From positions 1,550,001 to 1,614,000 of the forward strand of contig CM074764.1 of the NCBI GenBank assembly GCA_037355855.1: DNA of 64,000 nt. The letters are read 5' to 3'. The translations under genes were made by a program, and so were the position numbers. The notes below the pieces were generated by a model that saw nothing but the letters and a program-made list of their open reading frames with translations, searched no databases and was not told the origin of the DNA. Source of the DNA: Pseudo-nitzschia pungens (taxonomy: Eukaryota > Bacillariophyta > Bacillariophyceae > Bacillariales > Bacillariaceae). This document shows positions 1-12,530 of the stretch, piece by piece; position 1 is the stretch's first letter, and the number at the start of each line of letters is the position of its first letter.

Positions 1-1512
1 GTTGCAGCTGTGACGATTTCGCGCTCGGCTTTCCCAAATCGATTGGAGCATATTTCGATTTTGGATCGATTCAAGTCTCTGTGGCCCAAGGGTGATCACA
101 TTGCCGTCTTGCAGAACGAGCATCTAGATGTCGATGAGAGGTGCAAGAAAGCAACCGATATCCTTCTGACTCTTGCATTGAGAGAAATGGAATTCGAGAA
201 GAATGGATCCAGATTCCGAGCTTTTGTTATGGGCAAGACCCGAGCATACTTTCGAGCTGGAGCGCTTGAGTTCTTGGAAGCGGAGCGCATGAAACATTTG
301 GGAACATATGCTCTCACAATACAGACAGCAGTTCGTTGTTTCACTCGGAAATCCATGTACAGAAGATACCGACGAGCTCTGGTTACGTTGCAAGCAAATT
401 ATCGTCGAATCCGTCAAAGAAGAGTCTATTTGGAAGTGCGTCAATCAGCGATTCGGATTGAATGCTGGTATCGAGTCGTATTTGCTAGTCGCAGAGTGTA
501 CCATCTCAGGCGTTCAATGAAGGCTATCATGATTCAGACACAGTGGAGAGTGCGACGTGACAAGAGGCGGCTTCGCACAGCGGTAGACGCCTCTGTTGTT
601 ATTCAATCCATGGTTCGAGGATGTCTACAGCGTCCAAAGTATCGGCAAGCGCTGTTCGAGAAGAAAGAAGAAGCCAAGCTTGAAAACCAGCTGCAAGCAT
701 TACAACGAAAATTGGAAGAGGCTGAAGCCAAAAGACTTGAGGCGGAAAAGGAAGCAGAAGGGAGGGTGGCAGCCGCCATGGAGGAGTTCAAAGAACGAGA
801 GGCGCAAAAAGCCAAACTCGAAGAAGAGACGATGTCGATAGCAGCAGCAACTGAATTGAACCAACCAAACGCAACGGAAGTGAATGAACCTGCTGCCGCG
901 AGAGGAACGGAAACTCAAACCCTGGATGAAAAGAATGTCCAGGACTTGACAGCTGAACAACAGCAACTGATGGACGAGAGTGGGAAAATGCTCGAACATT
1001 TGCGCAAAGAAGTCTTTAGACTGCGTGGCCAGAATCAACAGCTTAAAAAGGATTTTGACCTTCTGAAAGATAATAACCAACGTCTCATGGATGCAAACGC
1101 GTCTGCGGGGGTTTCGTTTGCGTCACTGAATCAGCACGCAAAGCAACTGAGCAAGCAGAACACGAAGTTGGTAAAAGATGTGCAAAATTTCAAAGGTCAG
1201 GTTCACAAGCTCAATATATTACAAGTAGAAGCAAGGGAAGAGTTGAGACTCAAGTCAGCAACATATGTGGCAGAGGTTCAATCCAGGCTTCAGTATCAAA
1301 AAGCACTTCAGAGAATCACAGATATTATTCAAGAGAAATGTAGAGATCACAGATTGGTCGAGCAAATCTTAACAATCGCAGATGAACTGGATATGGATTT
1401 CATTCCAGGCTCCCACGAACTTCCTTTCGATCCAACGGAGACTGATTCTGAGGGTTTGGAAGAAACTGGAAGCGATTCACGACGTGGTCTTTTGAGTTAC
1501 TTCTTTTCCTAG
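1..1512 (+). CDS. Myosin heavy chain, C-terminal part (5' end outside the window)
   Basis: The reading frame is already open at base 1, so the start and most of the motor lie upstream. The first 90 or so residues are the end of a myosin motor and converter: a VTISRSAFP stretch, then KTRAYFRAGALEFLE. They match the same region of the complete myosin at 49404-53289. About five IQ motifs follow (bases 300-640), a charged coiled-coil (650-850), a low-complexity linker, and a second coiled tail with DESGKMLEHLRKE that is also conserved in the other myosin. The tail ends in an acidic stretch and a TAG/taa region near 1510. Family knowledge: an actin-based ATP-driven motor whose IQ motifs bind calmodulin or light chains. 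No globular cargo domain is recognisable. The class cannot be assigned because the motor is missing. Confidence 0.93.
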   Translation, partial: VAAVTISRSAFPNRLEHISILDRFKSLWPKGDHIAVLQNEHLDVDERCKKATDILLTLALREMEFEKNGSRFRAFVMGKTRAYFRAGALEFLEAERMKHLGTYALTIQTAVRCFTRKSMYRRYRRALVTLQANYRRIRQRRVYLEVRQSAIRIECWYRVVFASRRVYHLRRSMKAIMIQTQWRVRRDKRRLRTAVDASVVIQSMVRGCLQRPKYRQALFEKKEEAKLENQLQALQRKLEEAEAKRLEAEKEAEGRVAAAMEEFKEREAQKAKLEEETMSIAAATELNQPNATEVNEPAAARGTETQTLDEKNVQDLTAEQQQLMDESGKMLEHLRKEVFRLRGQNQQLKKDFDLLKDNNQRLMDANASAGVSFASLNQHAKQLSKQNTKLVKDVQNFKGQVHKLNILQVEAREELRLKSATYVAEVQSRLQYQKALQRITDIIQEKCRDHRLVEQILTIADELDMDFIPGSHELPFDPTETDSEGLEETGSDSRRGLLSYFFS

Positions 1513-2569
1513 AACGTTGATGTCAAACAGACTAAGGATTTGCGGGATGGAGTTGTTGTCAATCATCTAGATGATGTGCAATTCAAAAATTATCAAAAAA
1601 TAATAATATTTTGAGCGGGGAAAAACAGGCTAATCAAATTGTGCAGAACGAATACAAGGAAGCGTTCTTCGGCATGCTGCAAGACGAGGATGCAGACGAC
1701 AAGCACCGAAAGCATATATTAAACGTATACATACTGTACAGTACTTCACTTTCCTTCTTGGTAGTCGTATTTTCAATAGCGGGGCGTACCTTGCTATGAA
1801 ACCGATGCGAACAATCAGGTAGGTGCAGATCTCACGAGTAATTCTCAATGTGTCACTCGTAATTTTTGACAGGACTCCTATCATGATTTTGAAAGTATCC
1901 GAGATGGAGCAACGGATTGGTCCACCTCCGAAACGCAGTGGGTCAGAGAGAGAGAGAGAGAGAGAGAGAAACAAAAGAATTTGTTCTTTCGATCGAGAAC
2001 CCGTCGTCGGGATTCATTCCAAAAGAAAGGTCAATGCGCGAAGTTTTAAGACCTCAGCGGTAGCCACGCGGAACCGTGAGTGCGAGTGACAACTCGATGA
2101 AATGCTGCTGATAGATTCTAGAGTAAACCTTATCTACCGTACATTATCGACATGACTCTTCAATTAAACATGCAACGGCTGGTCACGCACCTTCTTCTAC
2201 CGGTACTTGATTTAACTAGGCCAAAAACACTTCGATTCTCCATAATTTTTCAAGCTAATTCATTCAAGCCCACGACTATGTGACAATTTGTTCTCGACTC
2301 ACAGAAGTTGTCTGACTTCGGCAAATAAAAATACCGAGAGGAATAGATTTTTGCGAGTTCGGCAATAATTTTGGCATGTTCAGGCGACGTCTGGTTGCCG
2401 AGAACGAAATGTCACATGATTGACGCACCGAGCGCGTGAGTTTTCTGGATCATTCTTTTCCAACATACTAGTAGGTTACTACGAAATTCCTAACAGAAGA
2501 TGTTCTCCAGTCAACGTAGAAATTAGTACATTTCCAGAGTTTCAAATGACCGGTGGAAGGCTTTCAACC

Positions 2570-2643
2570 GGAATTTTCACGTTTTCGCGCGCAGCGCGAC
2601 GTTTTCACGCCGGTGTAGCCGGCGTTTCTCACGGGAAAATTCC
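2570..2643. repeat. Nested inverted repeats (foldback)
   Basis: GGAATTTTC at 2570-2578 pairs with GAAAATTCC at 2635-2643. Inside them, ACGCCGG at 2607-2613 pairs with CCGGCGT at 2619-2625 across a 5-base loop. A GTTTTCAC / GTGAAAAC pair overlaps the structure and extends to about 2667. This may be a MITE remnant or a structured terminator; nothing else identifies it. Confidence 0.5.
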
Positions 2644-3018
2644 AGGTTTCATGGAACCAGTGAAAACGGGATTCACTAAAGAGAGATTCCCCTAGTTCCC
2701 ACGAGGTGCGGTTTGATTTTTTGTTCAGTTTCCACAAGACTCCCCTAGTTCCCTGGAGGTGCATTTTGATTTTTAGATGAAATTCCTCTCAACCCCTTGA
2801 TTTTTCCAGCGAGGTCCCCATACTCTAAGTAAAAATGTCAAAAATTATCAGCGATTTGCAGTAATTAAATACATACAATCTAAGTATCAAAATATAGGTG
2901 CACTACGTAAAAACATTTAAATCTAAGCACCAAAAATAAGGTGACCACAACCACCACCGGGGAATGGTCAAAAATTATGAAAAACAAATAGCTCACAGAA
3001 AACAAAGCGCTTACGTCG

Positions 3019-3143
3019 AAAAACAAAGCGCTTACAAAAACAAAGCGCTGAAGAAAAGATTCAAAACAAAATCAACCGAAAAACGAAGCGCTTACAAAAA
3101 CAAAGCGCTGAAGAAAAGATTCAAAACAAAATCAACCGAAAAG
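3019..3143. repeat. 60-bp tandem repeat, about two copies
   Basis: The segment containing ACAAAGCGCTGAAGAAAAG and AAAACAAAATCAACCG recurs with a period of exactly 60 bases, nearly identical between copies. The core CAAAGCGCT word also occurs in the duplicated block near 4677 and 5975. Confidence 0.8.
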
Positions 3144-3316
3144 TATTGGTACGTCCAGTCGTATTTCTTTTCTCCATATTTCTTTTACTCGTACGCTCGC
3201 TCTACCGTGACTAATGCAATGCTCCCCTATTTTTACTTGTTGAACGCTTCAAATAAACCCATTGAACGAATCAATGGACAATCTAACGTGATGTTTGGTC
3301 AGTCGTCAACTGAACA

Positions 3317-3904
3317 ATGGCTCCTACCACACGATCCCAAGCAAATCCACCTCACTTTGATACCCTGAGGTCTATGCCTTTCAAAAGAAACGCTGATGAA
3401 CTGGCAATCACTGTTGCTGGTCGACCACAGTCAATCAAAAGAACAGGTGGTCGAGGTGGAAAGACCTACAGATTCAATACACAGAAGAAGCTGCAGAAAG
3501 AATTTGTTGCTGCCATCTCTAAAGCACAGACGTTGCATGGCTTCTCCCCAAAATCCTTTGGAAGAAGCAACATCAAAGTTACAGCTGAGTTTGTTTTTCC
3601 TCTCAAAAATGGCAATATTCAGAATGATGTTGACAACCTGGCAAAATTCCTCTTGGATTGTTTTCAATTGAAAGACAAGAATGGGGTCTCTCTCTGTCAA
3701 AACGATCGGCAAGTTGTTAGGCTTGCTGTCTCAAAAATTTATGGCATCGACTGTGGTGAAGGCCTTACAATGTTTCGCATTAAGAAAACTGCTGACGAAG
3801 CACCCAAAAACTATCGTCCATTCTGGGTGAACAACGATGATGACAGCAGTGTCAATGCTCAGGAGGTAATTGACTTGACATTGGACTCTGCTTCCTCTTC
3901 GTAA
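3317..3904 (+). CDS. RusA-like Holliday-junction resolvase with SUMO-interaction-like tail
   Basis: 195 aa from the ATG at 3317 to a stop at 3902-3904, no intron. Residues 26-158 resemble the RusA fold: the core reads NDVDNLAKFLLD, then, after a short loop, NDRQV. By family knowledge this supplies the catalytic aspartates (here D104, D106 and D130) and the conserved lysine (K110). RusA enzymes are small Mg-dependent dimeric endonucleases that cut four-way DNA junctions; they are mainly phage and bacterial proteins. The C-terminus adds an acidic stretch and EVIDLTLD (183-190), a good match to eukaryotic SUMO-interaction motifs (V/I-x-V/I-V/I plus acidic residues). The N-terminal 20 residues are not part of the domain. 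Bacterial contamination is unlikely given the setting. It could be a domesticated viral, plasmid or plastid-derived gene. The domain call is firm; the SUMO link is inference. Confidence 0.8.
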   Translation: MAPTTRSQANPPHFDTLRSMPFKRNADELAITVAGRPQSIKRTGGRGGKTYRFNTQKKLQKEFVAAISKAQTLHGFSPKSFGRSNIKVTAEFVFPLKNGNIQNDVDNLAKFLLDCFQLKDKNGVSLCQNDRQVVRLAVSKIYGIDCGEGLTMFRIKKTADEAPKNYRPFWVNNDDDSSVNAQEVIDLTLDSASSS

Positions 3905-4132
3905 GCAGCATAGTAAGGAATATTAATTGAAATACGCTTCTGGAATTGCCGTTTGCGTTGCCATCAGTTGCAGTTGTCATCGGTTTGTGTTGCTGTTATT
4001 TGCGTTGCTGTCGTTCATGTTGCGATTGTTGTTGTTGTTGTTGTCATCATCATTTGCGTAGAACTTCTTGTTTGGGGTTGGGGTTCCCTCATTGCTGTTG
4101 TTGTTGCTGTTGTTGTCGTTGTCAATGCTTGC

Positions 4133-4163
<31 letters not shown>

Positions 4164-4667
4164 TCGTTGTCTGCGCTTGCATTGTTCTTGCTGTTGTTTC
4201 CCTTGTTGTTGTTCTGGTTGTTCTTTGTGTTGCTGCTGTCATTCACATCAACGTGGATGTTACTGCTGTCGGTGGTGTTGCTGTTGAATTACTGCTATTC
4301 ACGTAGCAATTGGTGTTGCTGTTATTCCTGTTTCCGTTGTTCCTGTTGCTGCTGTTTGTGTTGCGGCATTCTTATTTGTGAGTGTATCATTGCTGCTGGT
4401 GACAAAGGGCAATTGACAATGCGACTAGAGGAGCACTTTGCTGCCGCTGCTGCTGCTGCTGCTGTTCGCGTTGCTGTTGCTGTTGCTATTTGCATTGTTT
4501 CCACCAGCTGAGTATGATATTGCCAAGCAATACACAGGAGTCCAGCGTATGAACGAAGAACGTGTTGATGTTGTTCGAGTTGGCGTCGCTGTTGTTTGCG
4601 TTGCTGTTGCTGTTTGCGTTGCTGTTTGCGTTGTTTGCAGCTGCGGCGTTTGACGCCAAACCAAAAG

Positions 4668-4748
4668 AGAAGAGATGTGCAAAGCGCTGCGTCACACTCA
4701 CAAAGAAAAGCTTTGGATTGGAAAGAATCGTTTATTTTAATCACAACT
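4668..4748. repeat. Duplicated 80-bp block, copy 1
   Basis: About 80 bp containing GCAAAGCGCTGC and GGATTGGAAAGAATCGTTTA. It recurs with few changes at 5966-6048, about 1.3 kb downstream, in the same orientation and bracketing the minisatellite. Confidence 0.8.
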
Positions 4749-5707
4749 AAGACGCTGTTCGATTCAAGCAAATCCATTGACCGACAAAGCGAATCGAACG
4801 CTTTTTGATTCAAATGAATCCATCCACCGACTGCTGCTTGCCACGATGGCTTGTTGCTGTTGCTGTTGTTTGTTTGCATTGCTGTTGTTCGTGTCACACT
4901 ATTATTAGTATTCCTGTTCGTGTTGCCACTGCTGTTGCTGTTTGCGTTGTTTGCGTCCCTATTTGCAACGTTTGCGGCGTTCGTGTTGCCGTTGGTGTTG
5001 CTGTTTGCGGCGTTCGCCACTTGTGCAACGTTTGATGTGTTTCTTTCGTGCGTTGTTGCAAGAAGGTTGCTGTTGCTTGTGTTGCTGCAGCTTGTTTTTT
5101 GTTGTTGTTGCTGCTGCTTTGACTACTCCGACGCCGTTTCATCCAAACGACTCCATCGACCGGCAAATCAAACACTCCTGTTTGAATCCATTCAACGCTC
5201 AAACGCTGTGTGATTCAAACGAACGCTTGAATGCTCAAACGTTCAAACGCTGTTTGGTTCAAACGAACGCTGCTGTCTGAATCCATCGAATGCTCAAACG
5301 CTGTTTGATTCAAATGAACGCCGCTTTTTGAATCCATTGAACAATCAAACACTAACACTGTTTGTTTCAAACGAACGTTGCTGCTGTTTGAATCCATCGA
5401 ACGTTGCTGTTTGATTCAAACGAACGTTGCTGTTTGATTCAAACGAACGTTGCTGTTTGATTCAAACGAACGTAGCTGACCTGTTTGAATCCATGATCGA
5501 ACGTTGCTGTTTGAACCCATCGAACGCTCAAACACTGTTTGATTCAAACGAACGCCGCTTTTTGACTCCATTGAACGCTCAAACGCTGTAGCATTCTTGG
5601 AGCTTCTTGCAATTCTGTTTCGAAATCGATTCCGTGCGGTGTAAGGGTTGTTAATCACACGCACAGTTCTTCTGGCGCTGCCACTGTTGTTGTTTGCATT
5701 GTTGTCA

Positions 5708-5738
<31 letters not shown>

Positions 5739-5965
5739 TGTTGTTGTTGTTGTTGTTGCTGTTCGCATTGCGGTTGCTGCTGTCTGTATTGCCGTCGCTG
5801 TCCGTGTTCGTGTTAGTGTTGCTCCTGTCGCTGTTTGCGTCGTTTGCGTCGTTTGCGTCGTTTGCTGTGTTTCTTTCGTCCGTTGCAACGTTGTTGCTAT
5901 TGCTGGTGTTGCGGCGGCTTGTTTGGAAAACACTAAACATGGTGTTTAATAGTAAGAAGCAAAAG

Positions 5966-6048
5966 AGAGAAGGAGAGAGGTGCAAAGCGCTGCATTACAC
6001 TCACGGCGAAAGGCTTTGGATTGGAAAGAATCGTTTATTTTAATTACA
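5966..6048. repeat. Duplicated 80-bp block, copy 2
   Basis: Second direct copy of the block at 4668-4748. Both are preceded by purine-rich GAGAAGAG-like sequence, and the second is followed by a poly-T run at 6060-6076. Confidence 0.8.
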
Positions 6049-6060
6049 ACTGTGGACTTG

Positions 6061-7056
6061 TTTTTTTTTTTTTTTTCTTGTCGGTTATGCTGTCTTAAGG
6101 TTCACGAGGTTTGTGTCTTAGAGTTCTTTGGCGGGGGGAGGGGGAACCACGTCGTGTACCAGATAGAATGACAGACGATGGTATGTTCGTTTTCACGGTT
6201 TGTACTTGGTACGTATTTGTGAAAACGTGATCTTTTGTTGCGGTAAAATCACATTTATAGGGCTGGAAAAGCTGACTTTGAGTCCCAATGAAAGGTAGAC
6301 CAATACCACCAGCCTAACTAGTGTCTAACCAGGCATAGAGAGTTTGTTGAGGAGAGTTTGACCCAAAAAGAACGGTTTGAATTGGTTGAAAATTGATCCC
6401 AAGTGCAAAGATTTTCGCTATATCGCCAAGTATTACGGACCGGAGGCAGTAGGTGCGTAGAAACAACGGACAACTGTTCTGTACGCATAATAACTGTCGA
6501 GCTTCTCGCGCCCCGCGTGAAACCCCTTTGAAACTATGACCCCTGTTTGAAACCCTGTCCAATGACTGAGAACCTCCCCTACCGGTATGGACCTTCTAGA
6601 GGGAGTGCACGCGTGGCTCGAGCAACTCGAAGGTTATTTTACATAACCGTCGAGTAATTTAGCACCTTTTTCGCTTGCAATCATGCGGGCGAGATTTCAA
6701 GTGGTTAAGGCTTATCGCAAAATTCGATCAGCTCGACACTAAGAAACCACGGTACCGAATGTTCTGACAGTAAAAGAAGTACGTATTTACTATAATAATA
6801 ATAAATAAATACTTCGATATGTAATTTTACTTGACGAGATAAATTGTTCGGTAGAAATTCGGCAATTAAAATCTCCGTTCATGTTGGCCCGACGCGCATA
6901 CTATTTTTCTTGTACGGTTTCACCCGAGATATTCTTTTTCGTTTTGCCATAATCCGCAAACCAATCCAAAACGAAACAGAGAAGCACACGCTGCCTCTTA
7001 CAACACTCCATTAGTACTTCGTACTACTTCGTAATTCACAACCCATTACTCCCACG
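6061..7056. other. Intergenic region, nothing recognised
   Basis: Begins with a T15 run near 6061. No domain-bearing frame is seen on either strand. The last 100 bases lead into the small secreted-protein gene at 7057 and probably contain its promoter. Confidence 0.5.
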
Positions 7057-7263
7057 ATGTACTCCAAGTCTGTCATCCTCGCGATTGCCTGCCTGGCCCT
7101 CTCCGCCAACGCACAAATCATTCTCAATCGCAACAAGAATGGCTATGGCGAATACCGAAAACTCCGCCGCAAGGGGACCAAGAAGACCAAGGGTACCAAA
7201 TCGGAATCTCCCTCGGATGCTCCCTCCGCCGCTCCCTCCGCCGCTCCCTCCGGTAGTTTTTAA
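7057..7263 (+). CDS. Small secreted silaffin-like peptide
   Basis: 68 aa. A clear signal peptide occupies residues 1-20 (Lys at 4, hydrophobic AIACLALSANA core, cleavage after a small residue). The mature part starts QIILNRNKNGYGEY and carries a basic cluster RKLRRKGTKKTKGTK, then SESPSDAPSAAPSAAPSGSF. Lys pairs spaced KxxK beside Ser, an R-x-L-like processing site (RKL) and a Ser/Ala/Pro linker are what diatom silica-associated secreted proteins show; that link is inference. The CDS ends within a repeated TCCGCCGCTCCC unit, so it may be a truncated relative of a longer protein. It has no close neighbour on the same strand, and the CCCACG context before the ATG is reasonable. Function untested. 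Confidence 0.6.
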   Translation: MYSKSVILAIACLALSANAQIILNRNKNGYGEYRKLRRKGTKKTKGTKSESPSDAPSAAPSAAPSGSF

Positions 7264-8990
7264 CGAAAGAATACAATACGAAGCATACCGTAGGGCATGC
7301 GAGAATGGCATCCAGACAAAGGAAAGAGGCGCATCAAAAGAATCAATGAACCAGGAGGAGAGGCATCCATGGCTACGTACTGTTACGGCAAACCCCGAGT
7401 ATACCGTACCTTTACGTATTTTCCATGCCTTTACCGGCGGAAGTGCTTCCCGGCGTGTGGATGAACCCCCACCGGTGATCACGAAATGTCGAGAATAACG
7501 TTACTAGTAGTCTTAGTGTTATTTATACAAGTGTCTATACAACGTATCAGCGGTACGAGTGCACAGATTTTTCATAGGTTGTTAGGAGCATGCCAATGCC
7601 GCAATGGGTTCGTAAATGATTCTTCGGAGCAACTCCGATCTGGTTAATTGACTCAACGAGCTTCACAGATTGCCTCACCACAACCGGATCGTATTGACAT
7701 CGAATAGAACAGTAGTATTGTCGGAATGTGCCGCACGTGTTGGGATTGATTTTGGAATTGCTGCAATGGAGTTTTCGGAAGGTAATTACGTACTAAAATT
7801 TTTTGTTCGATGGACGGAGCCGAGATCGCGTTGGGGAGGGAATGATCTGGAGTGCCAGAAAACTCGCACTAGGGGTAGAGTCTCGATTACCGGTACAGTT
7901 AAGCCTTTGATAAAAAAAAATACTTCGTACGATGTAACAATAATGATGCTACGGTATCCCAATTTACTGTCACACTTTTGCTTCGTCATCAACACAACCG
8001 AATGTGGGCGTGTGCCAGCAGCATACAGGAAATTTGCTGTAACGTACGAGCTATCGGCAGAAAAGAATGTTGATGGTTGCGTTTTCACTAAGGTTAACCT
8101 TATTTGGTGACACCAAGTTCATACCAGGGTCCTCGTGTACAATCTGCACCAGTTACAGTGACCCGGGTATACGGTAGCACCTCTACTAGCACTGTAGCAT
8201 AGCGCTACCGTACGGGGTTAAGTTTGCAAATACTGTTAGTAGCGGGATACGTAGTAACTTACTAGTATTTGGTATGCCACCGTTTTATGTTACCATATTA
8301 TGCTACCGTCGGGATACGGTCATTGTGTCCAATATGTAATACCAGTAACCGGATACCCAGCCCATGCAGTTGATAAGCGAGCAACTTATTAAGCGCGCTA
8401 GCTACCGGTACCAAAAAGCTAACCTTACTTACTAACCAAAGCATAAACCTTAGATTTCAATCGTACTGGGCTCTGTATTATAGTAGTAAGTTAATGTATG
8501 ATACCAAGTTATGACCCGGTATTGATCATCCCGTTGTCTTTTTTGATTCATTCTTGAGAGAGAGAGGAAAAAAGAACATCCAAACAAGCACGGTTTTTGA
8601 CATCATTCTTCATCGAAAACAACAGAATTGCGCACTTCACAACCGCGAACCAGTGTGTACGGTAAGACTTATGAGTAAGTTACAAGTACGAGTGCGAGCA
8701 CAAGTAAGGTTACGCAATAGCACCGTAGAAGAATTCCTGACACGATGCGACACCTTCGAATTCCGAGTTCAACGCACCTCGAATGATTTTCTTCTTCTTC
8801 CGTCAGAACAAATAATTGTTACTGTATTGGATCGACATACCGTAATTACTGTAATTTACGGTAGAGCGCTCGTAGTTTCTGACTTTCGTCGTCGAAACAT
8901 TCCGTCTCTCTCGACACCACCCCGACACACGACGCACAAATCGAAGAACACCAACCGAATACAGTATTACCGTAACTAACTTACCGCGCA
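7264..8990. other. Intergenic region rich in ACCGGTA/CGTAC words
   Basis: No convincing gene. The frames at 7670-8110 and 8554-8979 open with TTG codons and show no domain. From 8150 to 8480 the DNA is crowded with TACCGTA, ACCGGTA and TACGTA words. The last part, with TTACCG repeats just before 8991, is probably the protease promoter. Confidence 0.55.
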
Positions 8991-11635
<2,645 letters not shown>

Positions 11636-12530
11636 GTTAACGGCGGATCGCATCGGCCGGCACCGCGGTGCGAACGTACTGCAGGATACTACCGGTAATT
11701 TACCGTGCCACACGCATCCGTAAGTTACCGTACGGATTGGCGGGACATCCGAGGAAGGAATCGCCGAAGCGCAACGGCGCTCGATCGCGACGAAAAACAC
11801 GGTGTCGGGGAAGGAAGGAATCCAATCTCCGCTTTGCTTTGCTCCGTCGAACGAGTTGTATATTTCTGTTAATATATATATCATCATTACTGCAATAATA
11901 ATAGTATTGAAAATAGTGCGGATACCACAATGTATTAGAAGATCCCGAGGAATGGACCGCTTTGCTTTCTTTCTATTGTTTCATTGTATTTATCACATGT
12001 GGAATGAATGCAACACAGTTTCGTGTCGATCCAACGAATCGAATCGAATCGAATCGAATCGAATCGAACCGTCGCGTTCGGCCAAAGCGAAGCGGTGAAG
12101 GAATCATCGCGTGCCGTTGAACCGCACCGCACCGCACCGAACCGAACCGAACCGAACGAAGATTGTCGATCGGCTTTCTTCCTTTCTCCTCTCTACCGTA
12201 CTACACGTGTACGGTACGAAGCACCGCATTCCCGCACGAGCTGGGTTTGGTGGTCCAACGCATCGCATCGCATCGCATCCATTCGTTCGTTCGTTCGTTC
12301 GGCAACCGCGAAGCGAACCAAAGCGACCTCGCACGTTGCCGCGTTTTGTCTCGCCTTGGCGCTTCCTCGCTGTCATTGTTGTACTGTAGGGATGTTGTCC
12401 ATTGCCACCTCCGGTGCGGTGCCGTTTGCTGTTTTTTGTGTGTTTGTTTGTGTGTTTGTTTCTGTTGCGGAACGAACGACATTGGTGTCGGCAGCATTTC
12501 GTCTCGTCTTGTCTCGTCTCGTCTCTGTTT
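11636..12530. other. Intergenic region with short tandem repeats
   Basis: Between the tail-to-tail protease and Mpv17 genes. It contains (AATCG)n near 12034-12066, (ACCGC/AACCG)n near 12120-12152, (CGCAT)n and (TTCG)n near 12258-12300 and (GTCTC)n near 12500-12528. No supported gene. Confidence 0.6.

Larger units (their letters stand above)
1513..3316. other. Intergenic region with foldback and short repeats
   Basis: No convincing gene. It holds an (AG)n run near 1947-1969 and a foldback region at about 2555-2690, with inverted arms 2570-2578 and 2635-2643 around a perfect 7-bp stem hairpin at 2607-2625. Two direct copies of a 35-bp segment containing TCCCCTAGTTCCC start near 2686 and 2739. 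A 60-bp tandem repeat lies at 3019-3143. The open frame at 2964-3368 consists mostly of the tandem repeat. Confidence 0.6.
3946..6060. repeat. Simple-sequence and minisatellite island
   Basis: About 2.1 kb of interrupted TTG/CTG-type trinucleotide DNA (3950-4500, 4560-4650, 4845-5120, 5690-5910) and an irregular minisatellite of 20-35 bp units built on TTTGATTCAAACGAACG and TGAATCCATTGAACG (5150-5600). A pure GTC/TCG run lies near 5707-5737. Open frames exist on both strands because the repeats lack stops. On the minus strand they would encode Asn/Thr/Gln-rich peptides and repeated LNQTAFERSMDS-like units, but there is no recognisable domain, so I do not call a gene. Confidence 0.75.

Noticed and set aside
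2964..3368. Open frame of 134 codons with Lys-rich repeats
   Set aside because: Half of it is the 60-bp tandem repeat and it overlaps the start of the RusA-like gene in another frame; no domain.
4322..5020. Minus-strand frame rich in Asn and Gln (232 codons)
   Set aside because: Made of trinucleotide repeats, other frames are open as well, no domain and no clear start context.
7670..8110. 146-codon plus-strand frame
   Set aside because: Begins with TTG, no motif, lies within the spacer-word cluster.
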